DNA of 64,000 nt, from positions 97,576-161,575 of the forward strand of contig JANXWC010000191.1 in NCBI GenBank assembly GCA_025351355.1. The letters run 5' to 3'. The stretch comes from Hyphomicrobiaceae bacterium (GTDB lineage Bacteria > Pseudomonadota > Alphaproteobacteria > Rhizobiales > Hyphomicrobiaceae). Position numbers and translations under genes: made by a program. Below, piece by piece: positions 18,853-28,793 of this stretch (positions within the stretch are counted from its first letter, which is position 1; each line of letters begins with the position of its first letter). The notes under the pieces are model-generated. The model saw only the letters and a program-made list of their open reading frames with translations. It was not told the DNA's origin and made no database searches.

Positions 18853-21060
18853 TTAACTCTTGCCCGGGGGATGGAAGCGCGGCGGAAAACTTTCTTTGAG
18901 CGACTTGCCGCGTCCTGACAGGCTCGGGTTCGTCATGAAATACTGATGCGCATTGAAGGCTTTCTCGTCGCCACTTGCGGTTATCCGAACAGCGGTTCCG
19001 TCCGGTTGGATGCGCCAGCTTTGCTGATTGTCAGTCAGATTGGCTACCATGATCTGGTCGAGAATCTGCGCGTGCACCGTCGCATTCTTTATCGGCACCA
19101 TTACTTCGACACGGCGATCCAGGTTGCGCGGCATCATATCTGCGGAACTGATGTAGACCAGGGCTGCATCTGACGGCAAGCCATGTCCATTGCCAAAACA
19201 GTAGATGCGGCCGTGTTCAAGAAACCGACCGACAATGCTCTTGACACGAATCCGCTCACTCATATTGGGGATGCCGGGTCGTAGACAGCAAATCCCCCTT
19301 ACGACCAAGTCGATTTCGACGCCCGCCTGGCTGGCGGCAAAAAGCGTTTCGATGATTTCCGCATCCACCAGGGAATTCATTTTCAGCCAAATGGCGGCCG
19401 GTCGTCCCGCCTCCTTATGGGCGATTTCAGCGCGGATATTGGCCAACATGCGGGCCCGAATCCCGCGTGGACTTGCCGACAACACTTCGAGTTCAGCGGG
19501 CTCTGCGTAGCCGGTCACGAAATTGAAGATGCGCGTGACATCGCGACCGATAGCGGCGTCGGCGGTGAAGAAGGACAAATCCGTGTAGATCTTGGCGGTT
19601 ATCGGATGATAGTTGCCCGTCCCGATGTGACAATAAGTGGCGAGTTCGGTCCCCTCTTTGCGCACCACCAGTCCCAGCTTGGCGTGCGTTTTCAGCTCGA
19701 TAAAACCATAGACGACATGCACGCCGGCACTCTCCAAATCGCGCGCCCAGCGGATGTTGGCGGCTTCGTCGAAGCGGGCCTTCAGTTCGACAACCGCGGT
19801 TACCGACTTGCCCATTTCAGCCGCTTCTTTCAGCAGGAGCACAATCGGGCTGTCCTTGCTGGTGCGATAAAGCGTCCACTTGATCGCCATGACGTTCGGA
19901 TCGGCGACGGCCTGTCGCAGAAACTGTAAAATGACGTCGAAGCTTTCATAGGGGTGATGGACCACAATGTCCTTCTTGCCGACCGCCGCAAAGCAATCCC
20001 CATTGAATTCGCGAATGCGTTCAGGAAAACGAATGTTGAAGGCCTTGAAGGTGAGATCAGGTCGATCGGAAACGATCAATTGCGACGTGTCCGTGAGCCC
20101 GAGCAGACCCTCCTTGGTGAACACGTCATCGCCCTTCACCTCGAGTTCGTCGACAACGAATTTCATCAATCGCTGCGGCATCGCCCCGTCAATTTCCAAT
20201 CGGATGACATGGCCGCGGCGGCGACGCTTCAATGCGCTCTCAAACGAGCGAACGAGGTCCTCGGCTTCCTCCTGCACTTCCAAGTCGCTGTCGCGCAAGA
20301 CACGGAATGCACCTTGACCGCGCGGCTTGTAGCCCGGAAACAGACGTCCAATGAACTGCGCGATCACCGTCTCGATCTTGATGAAGCGGATTTCTGCCGT
20401 CCCCTCGCCATGCCCTTCGCCACCGGGTAGACGAATAAAGCGGGCCAATTGCGAAGGTATCGGCAGAAGCGCGTGCATCGTCTTTGGTTCGCGCTCGTGG
20501 CCGAGTTCCACGCCGAGCACAAAACCGAGATTAGGAATGAACGGAAAGGGGTGGGCCGGGTCCACCGCGATCGGGGTCAACACGGGAAAAATATGGGTAA
20601 GGAATTCGCGTTCCAGCCAGTGCAGTTCGCGCGGTCTCAAACCTGCCTCGGCGACAACAGAAATCCCCGCCTTGGCCATCTCAGCGCAAAGTTGTGTCCA
20701 GCAGGCCTGCTGATCTGCCACCAATTTTACAACAGCGCTGTTGATCGCATCCATTTGCTGGGCTGGGGTTAAACCATCCTGGGTTCGGACATCGACGCCG
20801 GCGACCACCTGTGCATGAACACCAGCCGCCCGGACCATGTAAAACTCATCGAGGTTAGTCGCCGAGATTGACAGAAATCGAATGCGCTCCAGCACGGGGT
20901 GCATTGGATTTTGCGCTTCCTCGATGACCCGCCGATTGAATTGCAGCCACGACAATTCGCGATTGTAGAAGCGATCCGTTCCGACGGGGGCAACTGCTTG
21001 CTGCTTTGCTGCGGCATCGCTTTTGCCTGATTTGCGCGGTTTTGGGTCCGTTACGGTCAT
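18853..21060 (-). CDS. ppk1: Polyphosphate kinase 1
   Basis: The 735-residue enzyme has all four PPK1 regions: N-terminal domain ([19 protein letters not shown]), head domain ([10 protein letters not shown]), and the two PLD-like catalytic domains. The phospho-accepting histidine region [37 protein letters not shown] and the GRIYCFGNG stretch are intact. It makes polyphosphate from ATP reversibly. The start at 21060 is preferred over a codon seven residues upstream because family members begin near here. It sits between hdaA and ppx in one direction, linking polyphosphate metabolism with replication control by operon position. Confidence 0.96.
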   Translation of the reverse strand: MTVTDPKPRKSGKSDAAAKQQAVAPVGTDRFYNRELSWLQFNRRVIEEAQNPMHPVLERIRFLSISATNLDEFYMVRAAGVHAQVVAGVDVRTQDGLTPAQQMDAINSAVVKLVADQQACWTQLCAEMAKAGISVVAEAGLRPRELHWLEREFLTHIFPVLTPIAVDPAHPFPFIPNLGFVLGVELGHEREPKTMHALLPIPSQLARFIRLPGGEGHGEGTAEIRFIKIETVIAQFIGRLFPGYKPRGQGAFRVLRDSDLEVQEEAEDLVRSFESALKRRRRGHVIRLEIDGAMPQRLMKFVVDELEVKGDDVFTKEGLLGLTDTSQLIVSDRPDLTFKAFNIRFPERIREFNGDCFAAVGKKDIVVHHPYESFDVILQFLRQAVADPNVMAIKWTLYRTSKDSPIVLLLKEAAEMGKSVTAVVELKARFDEAANIRWARDLESAGVHVVYGFIELKTHAKLGLVVRKEGTELATYCHIGTGNYHPITAKIYTDLSFFTADAAIGRDVTRIFNFVTGYAEPAELEVLSASPRGIRARMLANIRAEIAHKEAGRPAAIWLKMNSLVDAEIIETLFAASQAGVEIDLVVRGICCLRPGIPNMSERIRVKSIVGRFLEHGRIYCFGNGHGLPSDAALVYISSADMMPRNLDRRVEVMVPIKNATVHAQILDQIMVANLTDNQQSWRIQPDGTAVRITASGDEKAFNAHQYFMTNPSLSGRGKSLKESFPPRFHPPGKS

Positions 21061-21096
21061 ATGCAAGTCCCGTTGCAGCAAAATTACGAACTGCGC

Positions 21097-21810
21097 TCAG
21101 TCGCGGTCGACTGCTGCGGAGTCCCTGATCGAGCTCTGGTCGAGTTCAGCCAGTACTTCCGCCACGAGCGGGCGCGTTACTTTGCGGTGCGAGGCGAGCG
21201 CACGCTCATCGACAGCTGCAACGATCGCCTCGGCCATGGCCATCGACCTTTCCATGCGTAAGGCGATGTAGCTGATCACCGACGGGTCGACCACCAATTG
21301 TCGGTCAGAAAAGTGTTTCACCAACACAGCCTGCAGCAGCGTTTCATCCGGGGCGACGATGACAACCAACGGCACCGCCAGCAGGCGCGACCGAAGATCC
21401 GGCAGCGCAATGACCATTTCGGACGGCGGGCGGCGCGTCGTCAGCAAAAGAGAATGTCCGTGCTCCCGCGACGTGTTGAACATATGAAACAGGACGCGTT
21501 CGTTACCGATCCCATCCTCGAGATTCTCGATCAGCAAGGCTTTTGATTGCTGCAACCGCTCGATATGTGCTTCAACAATATCGCAAGCAGCAATCCGCGC
21601 CGCGCCGCTGGCCAAACGCCACACCTGACCCAGGTGCGATTTTCCGGACTGCGCGGGTCCGGCCAGCACAACCGCATGATGGCTCCAGTCCGGCCACCGT
21701 TCGATTGTACGTAGCGCCATCTCGTTGGAGGCGCTGACAAGAAAGTCCTCCGCGCCAAGTGCCGGCCGCGGCGCCAGATTGAACGTCAATTGCGTTGGTG
21801 ACGCAGTCAT
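21097..21810 (-). CDS. hdaA: DnaA regulatory inactivator-like protein HdaA
   Basis: The 237-residue DnaA-like AAA+ protein lacks the DnaA DNA-binding domain. It begins with a clamp-binding-type segment (TQLTFNLAPRP) and has Walker A GPAQSGKSHLG near residues 50-60. The Walker B region is LLIENLEDG, with Glu-Asn where DnaA has two aspartates. The box VII-like region is LRSRLLAVPLVVI. In alphaproteobacteria HdaA promotes ATP hydrolysis by DnaA together with the beta clamp. Its ATG overlaps the stop of the permease gene by 4 bases, implying coupled translation. Confidence 0.9.
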   Translation of the reverse strand: MTASPTQLTFNLAPRPALGAEDFLVSASNEMALRTIERWPDWSHHAVVLAGPAQSGKSHLGQVWRLASGAARIAACDIVEAHIERLQQSKALLIENLEDGIGNERVLFHMFNTSREHGHSLLLTTRRPPSEMVIALPDLRSRLLAVPLVVIVAPDETLLQAVLVKHFSDRQLVVDPSVISYIALRMERSMAMAEAIVAAVDERALASHRKVTRPLVAEVLAELDQSSIRDSAAVDRD

Positions 21811-22976
21811 CGCAACGTCTCCCGCTGTGCCGGTTCCACGCTTCGCGCATGCCCGCGATAAACATCGCTTTCAAGATATCGCGCCACACCGAAGCGGACG
21901 AGCACAGCAATCGCCGCGGAAACCGGAACGGCGACCAGCGTGCCAACGAAACCACACAGATAGCTGAACGCGAATAAGGCGAAGATCAACCAAACGGGAT
22001 GCAGGCCGACTTTCTTGCCAACCAGTCGCGGAGACAGCACGGCCGTGTCGAACACCATGCCGCCAACCATGACGGCAAACACAGTGAGGATGGGGCCGAA
22101 TTTCGGCGCAAACTGCATAACTGCGGCGCCTAGTGCGACGATCGTGCCCAATACCCAGCCGATCATCGGCACAAACGCCAAGGCTCCGGTGACGAGCCCG
22201 ATGACAATCCCGTATTTCAGTCCGGCAAGCGCCAACCCCACAGCGTAGAACAGACCCAGGCACAGGCAGATGGCGCCCTGCCCACGGATGAACGCCGCGA
22301 CGGCATCATTCACTTCGACGGCGAGATGTTCGATGGTTATCGCGTGATCTCGCGGCAACCACAAGCGCACGCGCTCCAACATCGGATGCCAATCAACCAA
22401 CAAATAAAAGACCACCAACGGCGTAATCAAGATCAAAGAGGCCAGGTTGACCAGTGCCGCGCCGCGGCTCCAAAGGGCTGCAGCCAGCGCGGCCAGAAGA
22501 CTGCTGCCGTTGCTCTGCAGTTCCGCGATTGCGCGATCAAGCGCCGCCTGAACATACCCCAAATAGCTTCCCAATCTTTCCTGGGCAAGCACTTCCAGCG
22601 CACGGCGGGCACGCTGAATATCGCTCGGCAATGACTTTGCCAGTTGCTCGATCTGCGTCGACAGCACGGGCATCAACAGCACAAGTGCGGCGACCAGAAA
22701 TACGCCGACGACACAAACCAGTAACGCTGCCGCAATAACACGACTGAGGCCCATTGCCTGCAACCTGTCGGCTAGCGGATTTAGAAAATACGCCAGCATC
22801 ATTCCGGCGATGAAAGGTAGCAAGATATCCTTGAATACCGACAAGGCAATTAAAACCGCGAGCAAAGCCAACAGCCAAAACCAAACCTGTCGCGCATCGC
22901 TCGACAACAGGCGCGGTTCTCCTGGCCGTTGAATCCGGTGCAGCTCATGCGAGCGATTGGTTGGGTCCCCGATCAT
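21807..22976 (-). CDS. AI-2E/PerM-family membrane protein
   Basis: The 389-residue polytopic protein has about eight hydrophobic segments, beginning WFWLLALLAVLIALSVFKDILLPF. The family landmarks are present: FIAGMMLAYFLNPLADRL, RGQGAICLCLGLFYAVGLAL, FVPMIGWVLG, and GKKVGLHPVWLIFALFAF. Members are annotated as permeases or sodium/proton antiporters; substrate cannot be predicted. I chose the ATG at 22976, seven bases after the stop of the upstream phosphatidyltransferase gene, over an alternative TTG inside that gene. Its stop overlaps hdaA. Confidence 0.88.
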   Translation of the reverse strand: MIGDPTNRSHELHRIQRPGEPRLLSSDARQVWFWLLALLAVLIALSVFKDILLPFIAGMMLAYFLNPLADRLQAMGLSRVIAAALLVCVVGVFLVAALVLLMPVLSTQIEQLAKSLPSDIQRARRALEVLAQERLGSYLGYVQAALDRAIAELQSNGSSLLAALAAALWSRGAALVNLASLILITPLVVFYLLVDWHPMLERVRLWLPRDHAITIEHLAVEVNDAVAAFIRGQGAICLCLGLFYAVGLALAGLKYGIVIGLVTGALAFVPMIGWVLGTIVALGAAVMQFAPKFGPILTVFAVMVGGMVFDTAVLSPRLVGKKVGLHPVWLIFALFAFSYLCGFVGTLVAVPVSAAIAVLVRFGVARYLESDVYRGHARSVEPAQRETLR

Positions 22977-22983
22977 ATTTCGT

Positions 22984-23553
22984 CTATCTGTAATCCTTGC
23001 CGTCTTCGACAATGCCGATGCCCGTCATATGGGCAACCCAGGCCTTAAGATAGGCCCACAACGATGCCGCCGTCAGTGCCGCGGTCACGACAGCCAGCCA
23101 CATCCTGATCGGGCGCAGTCCGAGGTCGAAGCCTTCGTCGGCGAGTACTGTGGACGCCAACACCAATTGGGCCAGCGTGTTCAATTTACTTACCAACAAC
23201 GGCTTTATGACAACGGGATGATCGAGCAGCCACGACAGCATAACCGCAGCCAGGATAGCCACATCCCGACTGACGACAGCGATCACCAGCCAGAGCGGAA
23301 TTTGCTCCCGCGCGCCGAGCGCGATGTAGATCGACACAATGAGCAATTTATCGGCCAGCGGATCAAGATAGGCACCTAGCCGGGTTTCCCAGTGATAGCG
23401 CTTGGCCAGATAACCATCGACCGCGTCCGATACACCCGCTGCAACAAAAAGTAGAAACGCGGCCCGGGCTTCGCCCGTAATCAGCAACCAAAAGACGAAC
23501 GGAACCGAAATCACGCGTCCAAGAGTGATAAAGTTCGGGAGATTGATGTTCAA
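22984..23553 (-). CDS. CDP-alcohol phosphatidyltransferase (PgsA-like)
   Basis: About 189 residues, beginning NINLPNFITLGRVISVPFV as PgsA proteins do. The CDP-alcohol phosphatidyltransferase motif runs from DAVDGYLAKR through RLGAYLDPLADK, keeping the metal-binding aspartates, with Lys where many members have Arg. It transfers a phosphatidyl group from CDP-diacylglycerol to an alcohol, probably glycerol-phosphate or a related acceptor, in the inner membrane. No ATG fits. The likely start is TTG at 23553, or TTG at 23562; longer frames would run into the neighbouring lyase gene. It heads the operon with the permease, hdaA, ppk1 and ppx. Confidence 0.85.
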   Translation of the reverse strand: MNINLPNFITLGRVISVPFVFWLLITGEARAAFLLFVAAGVSDAVDGYLAKRYHWETRLGAYLDPLADKLLIVSIYIALGAREQIPLWLVIAVVSRDVAILAAVMLSWLLDHPVVIKPLLVSKLNTLAQLVLASTVLADEGFDLGLRPIRMWLAVVTAALTAASLWAYLKAWVAHMTGIGIVEDGKDYR

Positions 23554-23671
23554 TACGCTCAAGGATGACCCAAAGGTTAACTGTAGCGCTTGGGAGCCGA
23601 GCGCCTGCACGCAGCATAGGCAGGCTATTCCGCGCCGTCGAGTGGCGCGAGTGTTTGATCTACCAATCTTT

Positions 23672-24565
23672 TCAGGCGCCGCGCTGCCCAGGGCGCAAAA
23701 TGTCTTCGATCTTCGCAACAAGGCCCGCTGCTGCTGCGGGGGCGAGATCGGACAGTGGCGGTCGCATATGCCGCCATTCGGGGTCGTGACAATAATGTGC
23801 AATCAATGCCTTTATTGCCGGCAAAACGGGATGTGCGACCAAGGCGTCAACCACCAAGCGAATACGCGGATCCTCTTTGCCGTGCTTGGCGGCGGGGGCA
23901 ATCAACTCCGGCGCAAAGTTGGCAACACCGCAAATCGACCCCGCCCCCCCGGTTTGCACCGCCCGGGCGAGATTGCGTTCATCGCCGACCAGGATCATTA
24001 AATCCGAGTGTGCATTCAGTAACGCCTGCGTGTTCTCCCAGCTGCCGGAGCTGTCCTTGACGCCGACGACGACACCGGGAAACGCGCGCTTCAACCGATC
24101 GATCAGGGCCACCGAAAGCGAAATGCCGGTGACACTCGGAAGATGATAGACGAACATATCCCGGGCGTCCGAACCGATCCGCTCGAACAGGCACGCAAAC
24201 CAGGCATAGAGCGCTTCGTCGGTCACGCCCCGAAAGTAGAATGGTGGCGTCAGCAGCATGCCGGCAACACCGGCGTTCAACGCCATGCGCGCCTGGTCGG
24301 CTGCATCCTCGATTGAAGCGGCGGCAATAGTCGACAGCGTTTGGCGTGGTGCGATTCCAGCCGAATTGAAACTTTCGAACACCCGGCCCCGTGCAGCAAG
24401 GCCGATTGAGGCCCCTTCGCCTGTCGTGCCGAACAGAGTGATACTGTCACATCCGCGCGTCAGGCAATTCCGGGCATGCTCGACAAGGCGTCCATGATCG
24501 ATCGCGCCGCTTCGTTCAAATGGCGTCGAGATCGCACAGCTTAGCCCGAAACGGCTCTTGATCAT
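23672..24565 (-). CDS. Dihydrodipicolinate synthase / N-acetylneuraminate lyase family aldolase
   Basis: The 297-residue TIM-barrel class I aldolase has the GTTGE motif at 46-50, the catalytic tyrosine in VYHLPS (about 140) and the Schiff-base lysine 170 in GVKDSSG. True DapA is usually better conserved around these sites (YNVP). The VYHLP form and the neighbouring transporter and dehydrogenase suggest a catabolic relative acting on a keto acid, not lysine synthesis. ATG at 24565 has AAGG upstream. It is divergent from the ABC transporter operon with ~230 bases between starts. Confidence 0.85.
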   Translation of the reverse strand: MIKSRFGLSCAISTPFERSGAIDHGRLVEHARNCLTRGCDSITLFGTTGEGASIGLAARGRVFESFNSAGIAPRQTLSTIAAASIEDAADQARMALNAGVAGMLLTPPFYFRGVTDEALYAWFACLFERIGSDARDMFVYHLPSVTGISLSVALIDRLKRAFPGVVVGVKDSSGSWENTQALLNAHSDLMILVGDERNLARAVQTGGAGSICGVANFAPELIAPAAKHGKEDPRIRLVVDALVAHPVLPAIKALIAHYCHDPEWRHMRPPLSDLAPAAAAGLVAKIEDILRPGQRGA

Positions 24566-24795
24566 GTCAGCGCCTTCTTCAACTGCGACACTGGTCGGTT
24601 CAGCGATCGTCCACAGCAACAGTTTGGCACGTCTCCCGCCCACAAGTAAAACACCGAACTTCGCCGACCCAGGCCTGCTCCGGACCCGCTCTGACCCACT
24701 GGACAGTTTTGCAAAATTGGACAACGCTGATCGACCATCACGATGTGCCGACAGTGCGCTGGCGGATCAGACCAAGAGAGGCGACGGACGTCGGT

Positions 24796-25602
24796 ATGGA
24801 TCAAGCGACGGGATTGCAGTCACCAGATGTCACCGGTCCCGCCATTGCGGTATCAGAGCTGTCGCTGATCTACGGAACGAGACCGACGGGCGTACTCGCC
24901 CTCGACCGCATCTCATTCGATATTTCCGACGGGGCATTTGTCGCCATTGTAGGTCCATCGGGTTGCGGTAAATCCACATTGCTGAAAATTCTCGCGGGGT
25001 TGCTGCCGGCGACGTCGGGACAAGCGAAATTGCGCGGCACGGCGATCACCGGACCGCGCCGGGATATTGGGGTAGTGTTCCAGTCGCCTGTCTTGTTTCC
25101 TTGGCGCGACGTGTTGTCCAACGTGATGCTGCCGGCCGACGTGCAGCGTCTCGACAAATCCGAGATGCGCAATCGCGCACTCGATCTGGTGAAACTTGTC
25201 GGCTTGACCGGCTTTGAAAAACGCTACCCGCGTGAACTCTCCGGCGGCATGCAACAACGCGTCGGGATCATTCGCGCACTCATTCACGATCCTGCGCTGT
25301 TGTTGATGGACGAGCCTTTCGGTGCGTTGGATGCGATGACCCGGGAAACCATGAACGTCGAACTGCAGCGGATCTGGATGGAACGGAAAAAGACCGTGCT
25401 GTTCATTACACATTCGACATCGGAAGCGGTGTTTCTTGCGGATCGCGTCATCGCGATGACGCCACGGCCCGGCCGCGTCGCCGACGCGTTCGATGTCGAC
25501 TTGCCGCGCCCGCGACCACTTGAGGTCATGAACACCGAAGCTTTCGGCGCCTATGTTAAACGCGTGCGCGTGGCGCTGAAGTCCGACGGAGGGCTCGATT
25601 GA
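24796..25602 (+). CDS. ABC transporter ATP-binding protein, NitT/TauT (SsuB) type
   Basis: The 268-residue nucleotide-binding subunit has Walker A GPSGCGKST, Q-loop VFQSPVLFPWRDV, signature LSGGMQQR, Walker B LLLMDEPFGALD and switch histidine FITHSTSEAVFLADR. The PVLFPWR and EAVFLADRV features place it in the nitrate/sulfonate/taurine-type class. The start at 24796 is the best-placed ATG, though its ribosome-binding site (AGAGG) is a little far. Its stop overlaps the permease start as TGATG, and the three subunits form one operon. Confidence 0.92.
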   Translation: MDQATGLQSPDVTGPAIAVSELSLIYGTRPTGVLALDRISFDISDGAFVAIVGPSGCGKSTLLKILAGLLPATSGQAKLRGTAITGPRRDIGVVFQSPVLFPWRDVLSNVMLPADVQRLDKSEMRNRALDLVKLVGLTGFEKRYPRELSGGMQQRVGIIRALIHDPALLLMDEPFGALDAMTRETMNVELQRIWMERKKTVLFITHSTSEAVFLADRVIAMTPRPGRVADAFDVDLPRPRPLEVMNTEAFGAYVKRVRVALKSDGGLD

Positions 25603-26399
25603 TGCGTCGCACCGGACCTTTCATGCTGCGACTGCTGCTAATTGCCGTTGTGCTCGGGCTTTGGGAGGCCGGCGTCTATTTCTTCAAGATCCGCATGTTC
25701 ATCCTGCCGCCCCCCAGTCAGGTGTTCCTGGCGCTCTATCGCGGCTTTGCAGAAGACTTATATCCCGGTCATATCATTGTGACACTTTGGGAGACAATTC
25801 TCGGCTTCCTTCTGGGCACTATTCTAGCCTTCGTGTTGGGGACGTTGGTGGCGCTGTCGCGCCGGGTCGAGTATTTCCTCTATCCATTCATTCTGATGTT
25901 CCAAGCCATGCCGAAGGTTGCCCTGGCACCGCTGATCATTATCTGGTTCGGACTGGGGCTGACGTCGAAAGTCATCAACGCCGCGCTTGTCGCTTTTTTT
26001 CCGCTGATGGTGAATACGATCCTGGGGCTTCGCTCGGCCGAAGAAGACCGCATCAATCTGATGCGATCGCTCGATGCTTCGAAGTGGCAGATCTTCTGGA
26101 TGTTGCGCCTGCCGAACGCGATGCCCTACATTTTCGCCGGGCTCGAGATCGCGATGATCTTCGCACTGATCGGTGCGATCGTTGCTGAATTCATCGGCGC
26201 TGAGAAGGGCCTGGGCATGCTCATTCAGACGATGAATATCAACGTCGATGTCGCCGGACAGTTTTCGATCCTGCTGATCTTGTCGGCTATCGGATTGGTG
26301 CTCAACGGTTTGGTTGCGCTGGCGCGGCGACGCTTCGTTTTCTGGGATGCCGCGGGTCAAGCCGCAACAGCGACACAGACTGAGGGAAACAAGCCATGA
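25602..26399 (+). CDS. ABC transporter permease, NitT/TauT type
   Basis: The 265-residue protein has about six membrane segments and the permease coupling motif (EEDRINLMRSLDASKWQIF, then LRLPNAMPYIFAGLEIA). The pattern FGLGLTSKVINAALVAFFPLMVNT is typical of SsuC/TauC-like permeases. It forms the inner-membrane channel as a homodimer with the ATPase encoded directly upstream. The ATG overlaps the stop of that gene by one base, and its own stop overlaps the binding-protein gene by four. Confidence 0.92.
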   Translation: MRRTGPFMLRLLLIAVVLGLWEAGVYFFKIRMFILPPPSQVFLALYRGFAEDLYPGHIIVTLWETILGFLLGTILAFVLGTLVALSRRVEYFLYPFILMFQAMPKVALAPLIIIWFGLGLTSKVINAALVAFFPLMVNTILGLRSAEEDRINLMRSLDASKWQIFWMLRLPNAMPYIFAGLEIAMIFALIGAIVAEFIGAEKGLGMLIQTMNINVDVAGQFSILLILSAIGLVLNGLVALARRRFVFWDAAGQAATATQTEGNKP

Positions 26400-27460
26400 A
26401 CTTGCGTTGCACTGGCGCTATCGCGACTGTTTTATTGCTGCTTCCGGGTGCGGCTCGGGCCGAAATCGAAACTCTGCGCGTCGGCTGGTGTGCGCGAACG
26501 ATATCATCGGCGGCCGCGCCCTATGCCATCGCGACGAAGATGGGCTGGTTTGAGAAGTCCGGCATCAAAGTGGACCTCGTACCGTTGCCCGGATCCGGCG
26601 ATTGCACCAAGTTGGTTGCGACAGGCGAGATACCCTTCTCCGTACCGAGCGCCGAACCTGTTCTGGTGATCCGTCCGCAAGGTGTCGACATTAAATTCTT
26701 CTACACTGCCTATGCGGTAAATATTTACGGCTTTGCCGTTCCCGAGGGCAGCCCGCTCAAGACCGTGGCAGATCTCAAGGGCAAGAAGATCGGCGTCATC
26801 GGCATGGCATCGACCGGTGCTATCGTTGCCCGTGCGCTCGTGACTGATGCGGGGATGGATCCAGTGAAGGACGTCTCCATCGTTGTCGCTGGCGAAGGCG
26901 GACAGACCGCCGCTCTGCTCTCGACCAATCAAATCGACGCGCTCTCTCAGTTCGACACCCAATATGCCCTCGTCGAGAACGCTGGCGTCAAGCTTCGCTA
27001 TTTCGAACATCCGGAAATCATAAGATTCCCCTCCAATGGATTCGTGGCGCTCGCGGAAACCTTGATAAACAAGCGCAAGCAGGCCGTCGCGCTTGCCAAA
27101 GGGTATGCCATGGGGTCGGCCTTCGCGATGGCCAATCCGGAAGCCGCAATTCGCATCCTTTGGGAGGTCTATCCGCAGACGAAGGCGACCGGCAAGGATG
27201 AAGGCTCGGCATTGCGCGATGACATATCAACGCTGAATGCGCGCGCGAAAAGCTGGAACTTCGAAAAAGTCGGCGGCAAACGATGGGGCGACAACGTCAC
27301 GGAAAACTATGCGGCCTATATCGACTGGTTGCTGAAAAATGCTGTCATCAAGCAGAAAGTCGCGGTTTCAGATCTGGTCACAAACGACCTGCTCGATGAG
27401 ATAAATGCCTTTGACACCGCCGCCGTCACCGCAGAAGCGAAAGCGTACAAGGCCAAATAA
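26396..27460 (+). CDS. ABC transporter periplasmic substrate-binding protein, NMT1/SsuA-like
   Basis: The 354-residue precursor has a signal peptide (1-22, ending GAARA). The mature part matches the NMT1/THI5-like fold: GWFEKSGIKVDLVPLPGSGD, then VADLKGKKIGVIGMASTG, then AALLSTNQIDALSQFD. It would deliver the substrate to the two proteins encoded upstream. Substrates of this family include sulfonates, nitrate, pyrimidine precursors and aromatic acids; nothing in the sequence decides between them. The ATGA overlap with the permease gene shows tight coupling. Confidence 0.9.
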   Translation: MNLRCTGAIATVLLLLPGAARAEIETLRVGWCARTISSAAAPYAIATKMGWFEKSGIKVDLVPLPGSGDCTKLVATGEIPFSVPSAEPVLVIRPQGVDIKFFYTAYAVNIYGFAVPEGSPLKTVADLKGKKIGVIGMASTGAIVARALVTDAGMDPVKDVSIVVAGEGGQTAALLSTNQIDALSQFDTQYALVENAGVKLRYFEHPEIIRFPSNGFVALAETLINKRKQAVALAKGYAMGSAFAMANPEAAIRILWEVYPQTKATGKDEGSALRDDISTLNARAKSWNFEKVGGKRWGDNVTENYAAYIDWLLKNAVIKQKVAVSDLVTNDLLDEINAFDTAAVTAEAKAYKAK

Positions 27461-27511
27461 GCGGCGGACGCTCTTCTCCCTGCCGCCCTTCCGATCGCGA
27501 TGGCCCGCATC

Positions 27512-28636
27512 TCACGGCACCAGAATTTGCCGGACGCTGGCTCCGTCTGCGAGGCGGTCGAATCCGACGTTGATGTCGTCCAACCTGATGCGCTCGCTCA
27601 TCAGGCGGTCGACCGGTAACTGGCCCTGCTGGTAGAGCGCAATGAAACGGGGGATATCGCGCGCCGGCACGCAACTGCCGATATAACTGCCCTTCAATGT
27701 GCGTTCCTCCGCAACCATTTGCGTGGCCGGTAGTTCGAAGCGATGCCTCGGATTCGGCAGGCTGCCTGTAACAGTGGTGCCGCCGCGCCGCGTCACCCTG
27801 AAGGCCAATTCCAGGGCCTTAACCGAACTGGCCATTTCAAACGCAAATTCTACGCCGCCATTGCTCAGCGCCTTGACCTGTTCGACGGCGTCCGCGTCAG
27901 TAGCGTTGACGGTGTGGGTCGCGCCCAACTGTTTGGCGAGCTTCAGTTTGCTGTCGATTGTATCCAGCGCCACCACCTGCCGCGCACCGGATGCTTTCGC
28001 CGCCAGCAGCGACATCAGCCCGACGCCGCCGAGACCGACCACAGCCACGCTCGCGCCAACCGGCACCTTGGCGGTATTGATGACTGCGCCCGCGCCCGTC
28101 ACCACAGCGCAACCGAACAACGCCGCTTCCTCAAACGGCAAGGTTTTGTCGATCTTGATCAGACTCTGGCGCGCGACCACGGCGTATTCCGCGAATGCCG
28201 ATACGCCGACGTGATGGCCGACGTTCTTGCCGGCCAGCGAGATCCGTTGGCCGCCCGTAATCAGTGCGTTGGCACCATTGGCCGCCGCCGCCGTTTCGCA
28301 CAATGCCGGGCGGCCCTCAGCACAGATCAGACAGTGCCCGCAACTCGGCACGAAAATGAGAATGACATGGTCACCTTTTTTTAGATCACGCACACCTACG
28401 CCAAGTTCCGCCACCTCGCCGGCTGCCTCATGTCCCAGCACCATCGGCATATCGCGCGGGCGGTCGCCGTTGATTGTCGAGAGGTCGGAGTGGCAGAGAC
28501 CCGCCGCGCGGATGCGCACCAGCACCTCGCCCTCGCCGGGTTTTTCGAGGTCGACCTCCTCGATCGAGAATGGTTTTGAGACTGCGTAGGGGCGGGGCTT
28601 CATCATTTCACGGATGACGGCGGCGCGGACTTTCAT
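27512..28636 (-). CDS. Zinc-dependent alcohol dehydrogenase (MDR superfamily)
   Basis: The 374-residue enzyme has the catalytic zinc ligands Cys in GLCHSD, His-Glu in GHEAAG and a third Cys in ALFGCAV. The structural zinc loop has four cysteines (PSCGHCLICAEGRPALC). The NAD-binding turn is VVGLGGVGLM. This is the class III / Zn-alcohol dehydrogenase layout; the long chain argues for a medium-size alcohol or aldehyde substrate. AAGGAG lies upstream of the ATG. It converges with the transporter operon and may belong to the same catabolic locus, but there is no direct evidence for its substrate. Confidence 0.9.
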   Translation of the reverse strand: MKVRAAVIREMMKPRPYAVSKPFSIEEVDLEKPGEGEVLVRIRAAGLCHSDLSTINGDRPRDMPMVLGHEAAGEVAELGVGVRDLKKGDHVILIFVPSCGHCLICAEGRPALCETAAAANGANALITGGQRISLAGKNVGHHVGVSAFAEYAVVARQSLIKIDKTLPFEEAALFGCAVVTGAGAVINTAKVPVGASVAVVGLGGVGLMSLLAAKASGARQVVALDTIDSKLKLAKQLGATHTVNATDADAVEQVKALSNGGVEFAFEMASSVKALELAFRVTRRGGTTVTGSLPNPRHRFELPATQMVAEERTLKGSYIGSCVPARDIPRFIALYQQGQLPVDRLMSERIRLDDINVGFDRLADGASVRQILVP

Positions 28637-28793
28637 GATGGTCGTCTCCTTGATGTAGATCGCGCCGGCGCGCGAGCGAGGCCAGCCTCAAGCTCCGCTG
28701 GCAGGACACCCGCCAGCCCCCTGCTATCTTATACGAACACTTTATACGAACATTGTGAACGCGACAGCCCTGCTTAATCTGCTGGCCAACCAA

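Noticed and set aside
23554..23802. 80-residue N-terminal extension of the CDP-alcohol phosphatidyltransferase
   Set aside because: It overlaps the neighbouring aldolase gene and precedes the conserved PgsA-type N-terminus.
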